In this document: in pieces, positions 1-7,220 of the stretch | Layout of the letters: every line of letters starts with the position of its first letter | How positions within the stretch are numbered: position 1 is the stretch's first letter | Notes under the pieces: generated by a model | What the model was told of the DNA's origin: nothing | The model's input: the letters and a program-made list of their open reading frames with translations, nothing else | The model's database searches: none | Made by a program: the position numbers and the translations under genes | DNA from: DASQDN01 sp035630195 | GTDB taxonomy: Bacteria; Acidobacteriota; Terriglobia; Bryobacterales; Bryobacteraceae | Assembly (NCBI GenBank): GCA_035630195.1 | Contig: DASQLD010000570.1 | Coordinates: 1-17,924, forward strand | Reading direction: 5' to 3' | Length of the DNA: 17,924 bases

Positions 1-1
1 A

Positions 2-91
2 ATCGCTACGCCGGGATTCGTCGAAGATTCTACCGTCTTAGCCGAACCAATGGCGCAAGGACAACCCGAATGTCCCAGCAGAGAGTTCTAG
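2..91 (+). CDS. Possible C-terminal tail of an upstream gene (partial)
   Basis: Frame 2 is open from the window edge to a TAG at 89-91. It reads as about 29 residues of balanced composition (IATPGFVEDSTVLAEPMAQG and onward). The other forward frame that stays open here is arginine-rich and looks non-coding. The fragment is too short for a family call. It is listed because it would supply an upstream + strand transcript for the hairpin at 371-411. Confidence 0.25.
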   Translation: MATPGFVEDSTVLAEPMAQGQPECPSREF

Positions 92-370
92 CGGCCTCGT
101 TCCGGCCCCGCTATACGTGCCATCTTGACGCGAATGCGAACCACGCCACCAAAGTAAGCATGTTGGCGATATCGGAGCAACCACGCGCCAGCACATACCG
201 CGCTCCGGCACGGCGCGAAGCGTGTGCGCCCACCAGAATCAGCGAACTAACCGCAATTAACTCGCCCAACCCCGTTTACAGCTCTCGCCACTCTATATTT
301 CGCCTTTTCTCAACCACTTAACTCCAACACCCCCTTGTAGCCCCATTTCCGCATGCGACCATCGGTACAA
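92..370. other. Intergenic stretch without a convincing gene
   Basis: This stretch of about 280 bases carries only a low-quality + ORF (70-321, rich in Arg, Ser and Thr, with no family features) and a 52-codon TTG-initiated ORF on the minus strand (111-269). I accept neither as a gene. A TTGACG at 125-130 has no matching -10 hexamer at the right distance. It could be a 3' UTR, a decayed gene or the body of a small RNA ending at the hairpin at 371-411; the sequence does not decide. Confidence 0.4.
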
Positions 371-411
371 GGAGCGAGCGCTCAACCAAAGCGCTCGCTC
401 CATTTCTTTTT
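371..411 (+). terminator. Strong intrinsic-terminator-like hairpin
   Basis: There is a perfect 12-bp GC-rich stem: GGAGCGAGCGCT (371-382) pairs with AGCGCTCGCTCC (390-401) around the 7-nt loop CAACCAA. It is followed by ATTTCTTTTT (402-411). This is the classic form of a rho-independent terminator acting on + strand transcripts. The opposite side has no T-run. The T-run ends only 14 nt before the ATG at 426, so it could also work as a leader attenuator for that gene or be a repeat carried with it. Confidence 0.8.
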
Positions 412-425
412 ACAAACGGAACTCT

Positions 426-1244
426 ATGGCATCAGAACGACAGCACTTGGCCAATCGTCGCAACGGCCGCAAAGGTGGACCCAGCACCGAAGCCGGCAAA
501 CAACGCAGCCGCTTGAACACCCTCAAGCACGGCCTGACCTCGACCACGCTCGTGGTTCTACCCGAAGAACATCAGCATGAATACGAAGAGGTCCTGCGCG
601 GCTTTCGCGAATCCTTTGAGCCGCACGGCGCAACCGAAGACGCGCTCGTCCTGCGTCTTGCCCAAGCGCACTGGCGCAGTCTCCGTTCGCGTCGCATTGA
701 GACCGGCATCCTCAACATCACCGCTGCCGCCGAGCGCGCCCACGCCAGAAAGATCGTCGAGAGTTGCCCGGAACATCTAAGCCCGCACAACGCCATTGCC
801 GTGGGTTTCATGAAGGATCCCGAGGAGCGCTGGCGCATCTATCTCCGTTACGACGGAGCCATCTCACGGGACTTCTTCCGGACACTGGAGGCCCTGATGC
901 GGCTGCAACGCGCTCGTCAGTCCAGGAACACGGACCCTGAGGCGTTGGTTGCCACAGCAGGCTCCGCAGCCCCGCTCGGGCAGCACTCCGCGAATCCGGA
1001 CACCGCGAAACTGTCCGATTCCGGGATTCGGTCCGTTTCGCAAAATACCCTAACGCCCTCAGATCACGACAAGCACAAAGGACTGACTCATGAATCGCAA
1101 GAACAAAATCAAGACGGACCAGGACGAACACTTCGAAGCGCTCGGCCAATTGCTCACCCAACTTCGGACGCACCTGGCCTCCGAAAAGAAAGGAACCTAC
1201 GGCGACTATCTGCGGCTCCTCGAGTTCTACCGCGAAGCGAGTGA
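426..1244 (+). CDS. HGL-motif hypothetical protein, multi-copy acidobacterial family
   Basis: The function is unknown. Residues 9-38 carry the family's N-terminal signature: an ANRRNG-x-KGGP block, T-x-AGK, S-x-LN and LKHGLTS. A ...VLPEE linker and a helical region follow (about 51-95, YEEVLRGF to WRSLRSRRIE). A second helical block with RYDGAISRDFFRTLEALMRLQ closes the recognisable part. I know this pattern as a widespread, unnamed family with many paralogues in Acidobacteria and Planctomycetes. There is no signal peptide or membrane segment, so it is probably cytoplasmic. Ribosome binding is weak (GGA at 418-420). From about residue 222 the reading frame overlaps the 1090-1314 ORF. There its third codon positions lose the GC preference seen upstream, so the last 50 or so residues look like passive read-through rather than selected protein. 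Confidence 0.7.
   Translation: MASERQHLANRRNGRKGGPSTEAGKQRSRLNTLKHGLTSTTLVVLPEEHQHEYEEVLRGFRESFEPHGATEDALVLRLAQAHWRSLRSRRIETGILNITAAAERAHARKIVESCPEHLSPHNAIAVGFMKDPEERWRIYLRYDGAISRDFFRTLEALMRLQRARQSRNTDPEALVATAGSAAPLGQHSANPDTAKLSDSGIRSVSQNTLTPSDHDKHKGLTHESQEQNQDGPGRTLRSARPIAHPTSDAPGLRKERNLRRLSAAPRVLPRSE
1077..1082 (+). promoter_or_regulatory. Ribosome binding site for the 1090 ORF
   Basis: AAAGGA lies 7 nt upstream of the ATG at 1090, inside the previous gene. It is a better Shine-Dalgarno sequence than that of the upstream gene, and it supports independent translation of the small ORF. Confidence 0.55.
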
Positions 1245-1314
1245 CGAACAAGTGAAGGAAATAGTCGTGAGCTGGGTCGACAACGAAAACCTCGAAACCC
1301 AGCCCCTGCCGTAG
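1090..1314 (+). CDS. Small acidic hypothetical protein (74 aa)
   Basis: I do not recognise a family. The protein is charged and predicted helical, with segments such as DEHFEALGQLLTQLRTHL and YGDYLRLLEFYREASDEQ. It has no signal peptide, cysteine or membrane segment, so a small cytoplasmic or binding protein is likely. The start is supported by AAAGGA 7 nt upstream. Codons have a clear GC bias at the third position, unlike the frame of the 426 gene over the same bases, which says this frame is the coding one in 1090-1244. It overlaps the 426 gene by 155 nt in the +1 frame, so the two are probably co-transcribed. A role linked to the HGL-family protein is a guess from position only. Confidence 0.6.
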   Translation: MNRKNKIKTDQDEHFEALGQLLTQLRTHLASEKKGTYGDYLRLLEFYREASDEQVKEIVVSWVDNENLETQPLP

Positions 1315-1363
1315 AGGACACCCACAACGCCAGCCATAGGCAAAGCATTTTCTCCCGCGTAGA

Positions 1364-1369
1364 TATAAA
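1364..1369 (+). promoter_or_regulatory. Candidate -10 element for operon A
   Basis: TATAAA lies in the only AT-rich patch (1361-1374) of the 87-nt gap before the receptor gene. I find no convincing -35 hexamer 16-18 nt upstream, so the promoter call is weak and rests on location. Confidence 0.3.
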
Positions 1370-1390
1370 ATCATTCCACCGTATGCGCTG

Positions 1391-1396
1391 AGGAGG
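1391..1396 (+). promoter_or_regulatory. Consensus ribosome binding site of the TonB-dependent receptor gene
   Basis: A full AGGAGG lies 5 nt before the ATG at 1402 and fixes that start. The resulting N-terminus is a clean signal peptide. Confidence 0.8.
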
Positions 1397-1401
1397 TTGG
1401 C

Positions 1402-4400
1402 ATGGTCGCGAATCATTTGGCCGCCCTTAGGGGCCTCGTCTGCATTGGACTGCTGCTCACACTGCACGCGCCACTGGCAAATGCGCAGTTGAGTTCAGCG
1501 GGTACTTTTTCCGGATTGGTCACGGATCAGCAAGGAGCGGCGGTAGCCGATGCCGCTCTGCTCCTGTTGGATACGTCAACCAACACAACACAAAGAACAG
1601 CTACGAATGAAGCAGGGCGATATTTCTTCCTCAACGTCGCCCCTGGGGTTTACGACCTCTCCGTAAGTAAGAGCGGCTTCAATGCGGTCAAATTAACCGG
1701 CCAAAGATTGCAGGTCGGTGGTGTCGTTACGCTCGACGTAACATTGCAGGTGGGTTCCATTGCCACCACGGTCGACGTCACCTCTCAAACCGTCGAGGTG
1801 CAGACAACCACTGCGGCAGTGGAGAGAACCGTCAACGGCCCTCTCATGCTTTCTCTGCCGAATCTTGGGCGTGATGCCAATGCCTTCGTCCGGTACCTGC
1901 CGGCTGTGGCTCCAGGCGGGGAAGTAGCGGGAAAGGCGAACGATCAAAATATGTTCATGGTCGATGGCGGGAATATCTCCAGCGATCAGGACGGCAACTA
2001 TCGGAACTACACGGTTTCGAGTGGCTCCATGGCAACTGGCTCCGGTGGCAATCCTTCCGGCGTTGTACCGACGCCTGTGGAAAGCGTCGAAGAATTCCGG
2101 GTCAGTCTCAACAATCAGACTGCGGATTTCAATGGCGCCTCCGGCGGCCAGGTGCAGATGGCCACCAAGCGAGGTACCAACAAATTCCACGGCGCCCTGT
2201 ATGAGTTTTATTTCGATAACAACTTCAACGCGAATTCATGGTCCAACAATCGAAGAGGAACGCCTAGGTCGAAGACACATGAAAACCGGTTCGGCGCCGC
2301 TCTCGGTGGTCCGCTCACGCCGGAATGGGGAGGCGCCAAAACCTTCTTCTTCTTTAACTATGAAGGTCGTCGCTTTCCACAGGTCGCAGCATATGAGCGA
2401 GCCGTTCCCACCGCGCTCATGCGCGCCGGGGTCATTCAAGTCCCGGACAACTCGGGCAGGTGGACGCCATACAACCTGAATCCACGTGCGGTTACCGTGA
2501 ATGGAGTCACCTACCAGCCCGCCCTGTGCGGAACCGCCACCTGCGATCCTCGCGGCATCGGCTTGAATCCGGTCCTCTCACAGATCTGGGAGCAGTACAT
2601 GCCCTTGCCCAACAATGCCGATGGCGGAGACCAGTACAACACGCAGGGCTTCCGTTCGCAAATTCAGATGCCCGTAAAGTCAAACTTCCTCGTCGGTCGA
2701 ATCGATCGCGACCTGCATCCAAAACATCGACTGATGTTAAGCTACCGCTACTTCCATCTCTATCAGTCCACGACGAGCCAAGTCGACATCGGCGGGTTCT
2801 TTGAAGGCAACACTCTTGGAGTGCCGAAAACATTAACAGATAGACCGCAGACGCCTTCCTTTTACGTCGCGGGCCTCACCAGCGTTCTCACGCCGCGCCT
2901 GATCAACGATTTCCGTGTGAGCTACACCCGCAATTCCTGGGAATGGGGTTCTGCTGGCGCTCCGGCGCAATTGCCAGGACTAGGGGCCGCTCTCGAGTTC
3001 GGACTGCTACCGTATGAGACCGCGCGCGGCAACTCGCTTTCGCGCTATTGGAATGGTCATGATTACGTTCTTCGCGATGACTTGAGCCTCGTGCACGGCA
3101 ACCATCTGTTTCAGTTCGGCGGCACCTACACGCGCTGGCTGCTGCAACACCAGCGCAACGACAACGGTCTCAACATGATCACCACGCCCACGTACGTGGT
3201 CGGCTCCGGAGAAGGGATCGCGACACCCGCTGCTTACATTCCTTCAACAGTTCCATCCCGCGAGTACGGCCGATGGAACTCGCTCTACGCTCAGACGTTG
3301 GGAATGATCTCTGAAACGCACGTCTTCTACCCAAGGCTCGGCGGAGTTCTGCAGCCTTTTGGGACTTCGATCAAGGCGGCAAGCGTCGTGAATAACTACA
3401 ACGCACATTTCAGCGACACCTGGAAAATGACGCGGACCTTCACCCTCACCTATGGTTTGGCATATGAGGTTCAGATGCCGCCCTATGAGCGCAACGGGAA
3501 CCAGCCCATGGTCGTCGATCAGGCTGGGAACAACTTCGCATCGCTCGATTACTTGGCGCAGCGGGAAAAGGCGGCGCTCGCCGGAACGGCGTATCAACCG
3601 ATTCTCGGCTTTTCGACGGTGCGCAACGTGGGCGCGGGCCGGAAGTATCCATTCGATCCTTTTTATGCCGGATTCAGCCCTCGCCTGTCCGCCGCCTGGA
3701 ACCCCTCGTTCCTAGGCGGCAGTACAGTCTTCCGCGGCGGCTATGCGCGAATCTTCGGACGCATTAACGGCATCAACATCGTCCAGGTTCCCTTGCAAGG
3801 CACTGGAATCGGGCAGGCCGTAGCATGCATCGGCGCAAGTAGCAACGGACAATGCCGCGGAGCTTCTGGCGTCGATCCAACTACCGCCTTCCGCATCGGA
3901 ACGGATGGCATGAGTGCGCCTCTCCCCGGCGTCGATCAAGTGCTCGCCCAGCCCTATTTTCCAGGCATCGGCGGCAATGCCCCATTGGGTGAGACCTGGA
4001 TAATGGACTCCAAACTCATCCCGCCACGCACCGATCAATTCACGTTCTCGATCCAGCGCCAGGTAGCCTCGAACACGACAATTGAGATCGGCTACATAGG
4101 GATGATCAGCCGAAATGAACAGTGGCGCGCGGAGTTGAACGCGGTACCGTACATGACTACACTCAATGGCCAGAATTTTGCCGGCGCATTCGCGAACGTC
4201 TATCAGGCCATGAGTTCCGGCCAGGCTGTCGCATCGCAGCCGTTCTTTGAAGCGGCGATGGGTGGCCCGGATTCACCCTACTGCCGCGGCTTTGCGCATT
4301 GCTCCGCCGCGGTTGCCAGCAAACAGAGCGCCGACATCCTCAACACCAATGTTCGCCGTTTGTGGTCGGCCCTCGATAATTCCCCGGGCTGGACATTAGG

Positions 4401-5235
4401 ACGAACGTTGACTAGCTCGCCGCCAATCCAAACCGCAAGAGTCCCCAGCGCTGTCAGTGGAGCTTCATCAAACTACAATGGGGTCTTCGCTTCCCTCACC
4501 ATGCAGAATTGGCGTGGCCTGACGCTTCGTTCGAATCTCACCTTCAGCCGCGCGCTGGGAAATGGCGGTACAACCCAAAATGGCATCACGAGCATGGATA
4601 CGTTCAATCGCGATACGGATTACCGCCCCCTGGGACACGACATCAATTGGGTCTACAATCTGATCGCGCTCTACGAAATTCCAGCTTTCAGAACACAGCG
4701 CGGAGTGATGGGTCAACTCTTTGGCGGATGGTCAGTAGCTCCGCTGTTCACAGCGCAAAGCGGAAGCCCACTATGTGTGGGCACGGGCAACGAAACATTC
4801 GGTAGTTGGATGGGTGGATGCGCCGTCGCGACCACGCCCTACACGGGAGGCAATAGCGCTCATGGCGACATCGTCGCTACAGGTACCGCCGGACGCGCCG
4901 GTAATCCCTCAGCGGGTGGCTCAGGGATTAACATGTTTACGGATCCCCAAGCGGTCTATCAAACGTTCCGGCCAATGATCTTGGGGGTGGACGGTCGTTT
5001 CGGTAATGTGATGCGGGGCTTTCCGGGATGGAACCTGGATGCGTCGGTTCGCAAGACGTTTCGATTCCGGGAGTCAATGGGCGCCACGCTGAGCTTCGAA
5101 TTTATTAATGTGGTGAACCGCTTCCAGCCCGCCAACCCAAACTTGAATGTCTTTGACGCGGCGAGTTGGGGTGTCGTCACAGGCCAGGCGAACGAGCCGC
5201 GCAAAATTGAATTCGGTCTAAGGATCTTCTTCTAA
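1402..5235 (+). CDS. Oar-like TonB-dependent receptor with carboxypeptidase-regulatory N-domain
   Basis: This is an outer-membrane transporter of the large acidobacterial TonB-dependent family; its ligand is unknown. A signal peptide (residues 1-28, ending ANA before QLSS) leads into a carboxypeptidase-regulatory-like beta-sandwich (about 32-120, GLVTDQQGAAVADA through GRYFFLNVAPGVYDL). A plug-like region follows, with FMVDGG at 185-190, PVESVEEFRV at 225-234 and ASGGQVQMATKRGTNKFHG from about 246. The long remainder is a beta-barrel rich in aromatic strands. It ends in IEFGLRIFF, with the terminal Phe typical of barrel insertion signals. At 1277 aa it has the usual size for Oar-type receptors. 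It opens operon A: its TAA overlaps the ATG of the haem protein by 1 nt, so both products are probably made together and the receptor may bring in the substrate or cofactor they handle. I infer that link from gene order. Confidence 0.88.
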   Translation: MVANHLAALRGLVCIGLLLTLHAPLANAQLSSAGTFSGLVTDQQGAAVADAALLLLDTSTNTTQRTATNEAGRYFFLNVAPGVYDLSVSKSGFNAVKLTGQRLQVGGVVTLDVTLQVGSIATTVDVTSQTVEVQTTTAAVERTVNGPLMLSLPNLGRDANAFVRYLPAVAPGGEVAGKANDQNMFMVDGGNISSDQDGNYRNYTVSSGSMATGSGGNPSGVVPTPVESVEEFRVSLNNQTADFNGASGGQVQMATKRGTNKFHGALYEFYFDNNFNANSWSNNRRGTPRSKTHENRFGAALGGPLTPEWGGAKTFFFFNYEGRRFPQVAAYERAVPTALMRAGVIQVPDNSGRWTPYNLNPRAVTVNGVTYQPALCGTATCDPRGIGLNPVLSQIWEQYMPLPNNADGGDQYNTQGFRSQIQMPVKSNFLVGRIDRDLHPKHRLMLSYRYFHLYQSTTSQVDIGGFFEGNTLGVPKTLTDRPQTPSFYVAGLTSVLTPRLINDFRVSYTRNSWEWGSAGAPAQLPGLGAALEFGLLPYETARGNSLSRYWNGHDYVLRDDLSLVHGNHLFQFGGTYTRWLLQHQRNDNGLNMITTPTYVVGSGEGIATPAAYIPSTVPSREYGRWNSLYAQTLGMISETHVFYPRLGGVLQPFGTSIKAASVVNNYNAHFSDTWKMTRTFTLTYGLAYEVQMPPYERNGNQPMVVDQAGNNFASLDYLAQREKAALAGTAYQPILGFSTVRNVGAGRKYPFDPFYAGFSPRLSAAWNPSFLGGSTVFRGGYARIFGRINGINIVQVPLQGTGIGQAVACIGASSNGQCRGASGVDPTTAFRIGTDGMSAPLPGVDQVLAQPYFPGIGGNAPLGETWIMDSKLIPPRTDQFTFSIQRQVASNTTIEIGYIGMISRNEQWRAELNAVPYMTTLNGQNFAGAFANVYQAMSSGQAVASQPFFEAAMGGPDSPYCRGFAHCSAAVASKQSADILNTNVRRLWSALDNSPGWTLGRTLTSSPPIQTARVPSAVSGASSNYNGVFASLTMQNWRGLTLRSNLTFSRALGNGGTTQNGITSMDTFNRDTDYRPLGHDINWVYNLIALYEIPAFRTQRGVMGQLFGGWSVAPLFTAQSGSPLCVGTGNETFGSWMGGCAVATTPYTGGNSAHGDIVATGTAGRAGNPSAGGSGINMFTDPQAVYQTFRPMILGVDGRFGNVMRGFPGWNLDASVRKTFRFRESMGATLSFEFINVVNRFQPANPNLNVFDAASWGVVTGQANEPRKIEFGLRIFF

Positions 5236-7220
5236 TGCGCCGATTCTGCCTTGTGGGGCAGGCTTTCAGCCTGCGCGGAGCTTTCAGCCCCGCCTCCGGC
5301 CTACTACTCCTAGCCCTAACCTGCCAAGCCCAAGACCTCTTCACAGAGAAACTCTACCCGGTCTTAGAAAACGCCCAATGCCGGGCATGCCACAATGACA
5401 ACGGCGTAGCCTCCGGCACAAGGCTAAAGTTCCCCACCGAAAAAGCAACCCCAAACCAAATCACCCAATTCGGCCAACGCCTCCGAGCCTTCATCAATCC
5501 CAACAAACCCGAAGACTCGCTATTAGTCCACAAGCCCACCAACCGGATCGCACACACCGGCGGCGAGCGCATCAAGCAGGGAAGCGAAGAAGAAAAGCTT
5601 CTACAGACTTGGGCGATGCGCCTCAGCCGGCTGCCCGAAGCCCCAGTGTCTGCAAACACAGCGCGCGCAACCGGTCCCCACATCACACGCAGATTGACGC
5701 ACAACCAATACAACAACACCGTGCGCGACCTCCTTGGAGACGAGTCCCGCCCAGCCTCCAAATTCCCAACTGAGGATTTCGTCCACGGCTTCACCAATCA
5801 AGCCGAGGGCCAAGGCATGTCCCCGTTGCTCGCCGAAGCATACAATCGCGCCGCTGATAAACTCGCCCGCAACGCGTTTCGAGGCGGAGATACCAATCGC
5901 CTGGTCCCCTGCAAACCCGCCGGCCCAACCGATACCGCCTGTCGCGATCGCTTCGTACGCGAATTCGGACTCCGCGCTTTCCGACGCGCCCTCCGTCCCG
6001 ATGAAGCAGCCCGTTACAGCAAACTCTTCGCCATGGAAGCGACTCGTACCAACGACTTCTTCAAAGGAGCGCAAGTGGTTGTGGAAGCCATGCTCCAAAG
6101 TCCGAATTTCCTGTTCCATCTCGAGCCCGGCATCGATCCTGCGCAGCGCCAATACGCCATAGCGAATCGCTTGTCATACTTCCTCTGGGACACAATGCCG
6201 GATAGCGCCTTATTGCAGGCTGCCGCCGCCGGACAATTAAGCACGAAGGCGCAGATCCGAACCCAAATCGAGCGTTTGATGGACAACCCTCAGGCGAAAT
6301 CCGCAATGGAGGAATTCCTCGCGCAATGGCTTCGGTACGACCGTCTCCGGACCGCGTTCCGTGAAGTTCGCCTCTATCCGGAGTTCAGCTCCGAACTGGT
6401 CTCGTCGATGCTCGAAGAAACGCGCCGGTTGTTCGATCATCTTGTCTGGGACGATCGAAACTTTCTCGAGTTCTTCACCGCTGATTACGCATTCCTGAGC
6501 CCCGATCTTGCGCAGCTCTACGGTTTCCCTGCGCCGCCCGAGCCGTTTGCAAAAGTTCCCCTTCCCGCCAACAACAAGCGCGGCGGCGTGCTCGGCCAGG
6601 CTACATTTCTCAGCGTCACCGGCAAACCCGCCGATTCTTCGCCAACCGAGCGCGGCCTCTTCATTCGCGAGCATTTCCTCTGTCAGATCGTGCCTCCGCC
6701 CCCGCCCGGCGTGAACACGACGCTGCCTCCGCTGTCGGACGAAAAGCCTATGAACAACCGGCAGCGTCTGCAGGCGCATCTCGCCAATCCGACTTGCTCC
6801 GGCTGTCACAAGCTAGTCGACCCCATAGGACTTGGATTCGAGAACTTCGATGCCATCGGAAGATATCGCGACAAACAGTTGATCCGCATCTACCCAACCT
6901 TCGACGAGATGAAGAGCAAAACCAAGACTCGTCCAACTGAGCATAAGCTCGATATCGACGTTTCCGGCTATATACAGGGGATGCCGAACTCGCAATTCAG
7001 TTCGCCCAAAGAAGCGGGCCGTGTCCTTGCTTCCGATCCCGGCTGCCAGAAGTGCATTGTCAAAATGCTGTTCCGCTACGCCGTGGGACGTCCGGAAACG
7101 GAAGCCGATCAGGCGTCCATCGAAGCCGCGCTGGCCGACTTTCGCTCCTCCCAATTCCGCTTTAAGAATCTTATAATTGCAATAGCGACATCAGAGCCAT
7201 TCCTGGGAGGAGCGGATTAA
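5235..7220 (+). CDS. Di-haem planctomycete-type cytochrome-like protein (DUF1587/1595/1592/1588/1585)
   Basis: This is a secreted c-type-haem protein of unknown reaction. The order of blocks fits the five-DUF family: an N-terminal cytochrome-like part with CRACH (49-53); a DUF1587-like part (about 148-212, RRLTHNQYNNTVRDLLG); a DUF1595-like part (about 235-295, FGLRAFRRALRPDE); a DUF1592-like part (about 305-432, NRLSYFLWDTMPD); a DUF1588-like part with CSGCH (521-525) running into KLVDPIGLGFENFD; and a DUF1585-like C-terminus (RYAVGRPETEAD). DPGCQKC near the end has two cysteines but no His, so it is not a haem site. The signal peptide is odd. The hydrophobic core GLLLLAL and the cleavage region TCQAQ come after an extra segment encoded by a palindromic repeat (5255-5293). 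The start overlaps the receptor stop as TAATG, with AGGA 10 nt upstream. The next gene follows with another TAATG. Electron transfer to or from the Tat-exported partner is my inference. Confidence 0.85.
   Translation: MRRFCLVGQAFSLRGAFSPASGLLLLALTCQAQDLFTEKLYPVLENAQCRACHNDNGVASGTRLKFPTEKATPNQITQFGQRLRAFINPNKPEDSLLVHKPTNRIAHTGGERIKQGSEEEKLLQTWAMRLSRLPEAPVSANTARATGPHITRRLTHNQYNNTVRDLLGDESRPASKFPTEDFVHGFTNQAEGQGMSPLLAEAYNRAADKLARNAFRGGDTNRLVPCKPAGPTDTACRDRFVREFGLRAFRRALRPDEAARYSKLFAMEATRTNDFFKGAQVVVEAMLQSPNFLFHLEPGIDPAQRQYAIANRLSYFLWDTMPDSALLQAAAAGQLSTKAQIRTQIERLMDNPQAKSAMEEFLAQWLRYDRLRTAFREVRLYPEFSSELVSSMLEETRRLFDHLVWDDRNFLEFFTADYAFLSPDLAQLYGFPAPPEPFAKVPLPANNKRGGVLGQATFLSVTGKPADSSPTERGLFIREHFLCQIVPPPPPGVNTTLPPLSDEKPMNNRQRLQAHLANPTCSGCHKLVDPIGLGFENFDAIGRYRDKQLIRIYPTFDEMKSKTKTRPTEHKLDIDVSGYIQGMPNSQFSSPKEAGRVLASDPGCQKCIVKMLFRYAVGRPETEADQASIEAALADFRSSQFRFKNLIIAIATSEPFLGGAD
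5255..5293 (+). repeat. Tandem REP-like palindromes inside the signal-peptide coding region
   Basis: Unit 1 is a perfect palindrome: GCAGGCT (5258-5264), TTC, AGCCTGC (5268-5274). Unit 2 follows at once with the same TTC centre: GCGGAGCT (5275-5282 region) and AGCCCCGC (5286-5293), with one mismatch in the stem. From memory, GGGGCAGGCTTTCAGCCTGC-like units are dispersed repeats in Solibacter-type genomes. Here they are translated as part of LVGQAFSLRGAFSPA, between the basic start and the hydrophobic core of the signal peptide. Confidence 0.65.

Noticed and set aside
111..269. 52-codon TTG-initiated hydrophobic ORF on the minus strand
   Set aside because: Rare start codon, no Shine-Dalgarno sequence and no recognisable family. 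It could be a decayed membrane-protein fragment, but this cannot be supported.
70..321. 83-aa + strand ORF near the left edge
   Set aside because: Composition is Arg/Ser/Thr/Pro-rich with few acidic residues, there is no ribosome binding site, and no family motif is visible. The frame is open by chance in GC-rich DNA.
808..1467. 219-aa minus-strand ORF opposite the HGL gene and the receptor start
   Set aside because: It is antisense to two better-supported genes and the receptor's AGGAGG. It is Cys/Arg-rich without family features, a mirror of the + strand codon bias.
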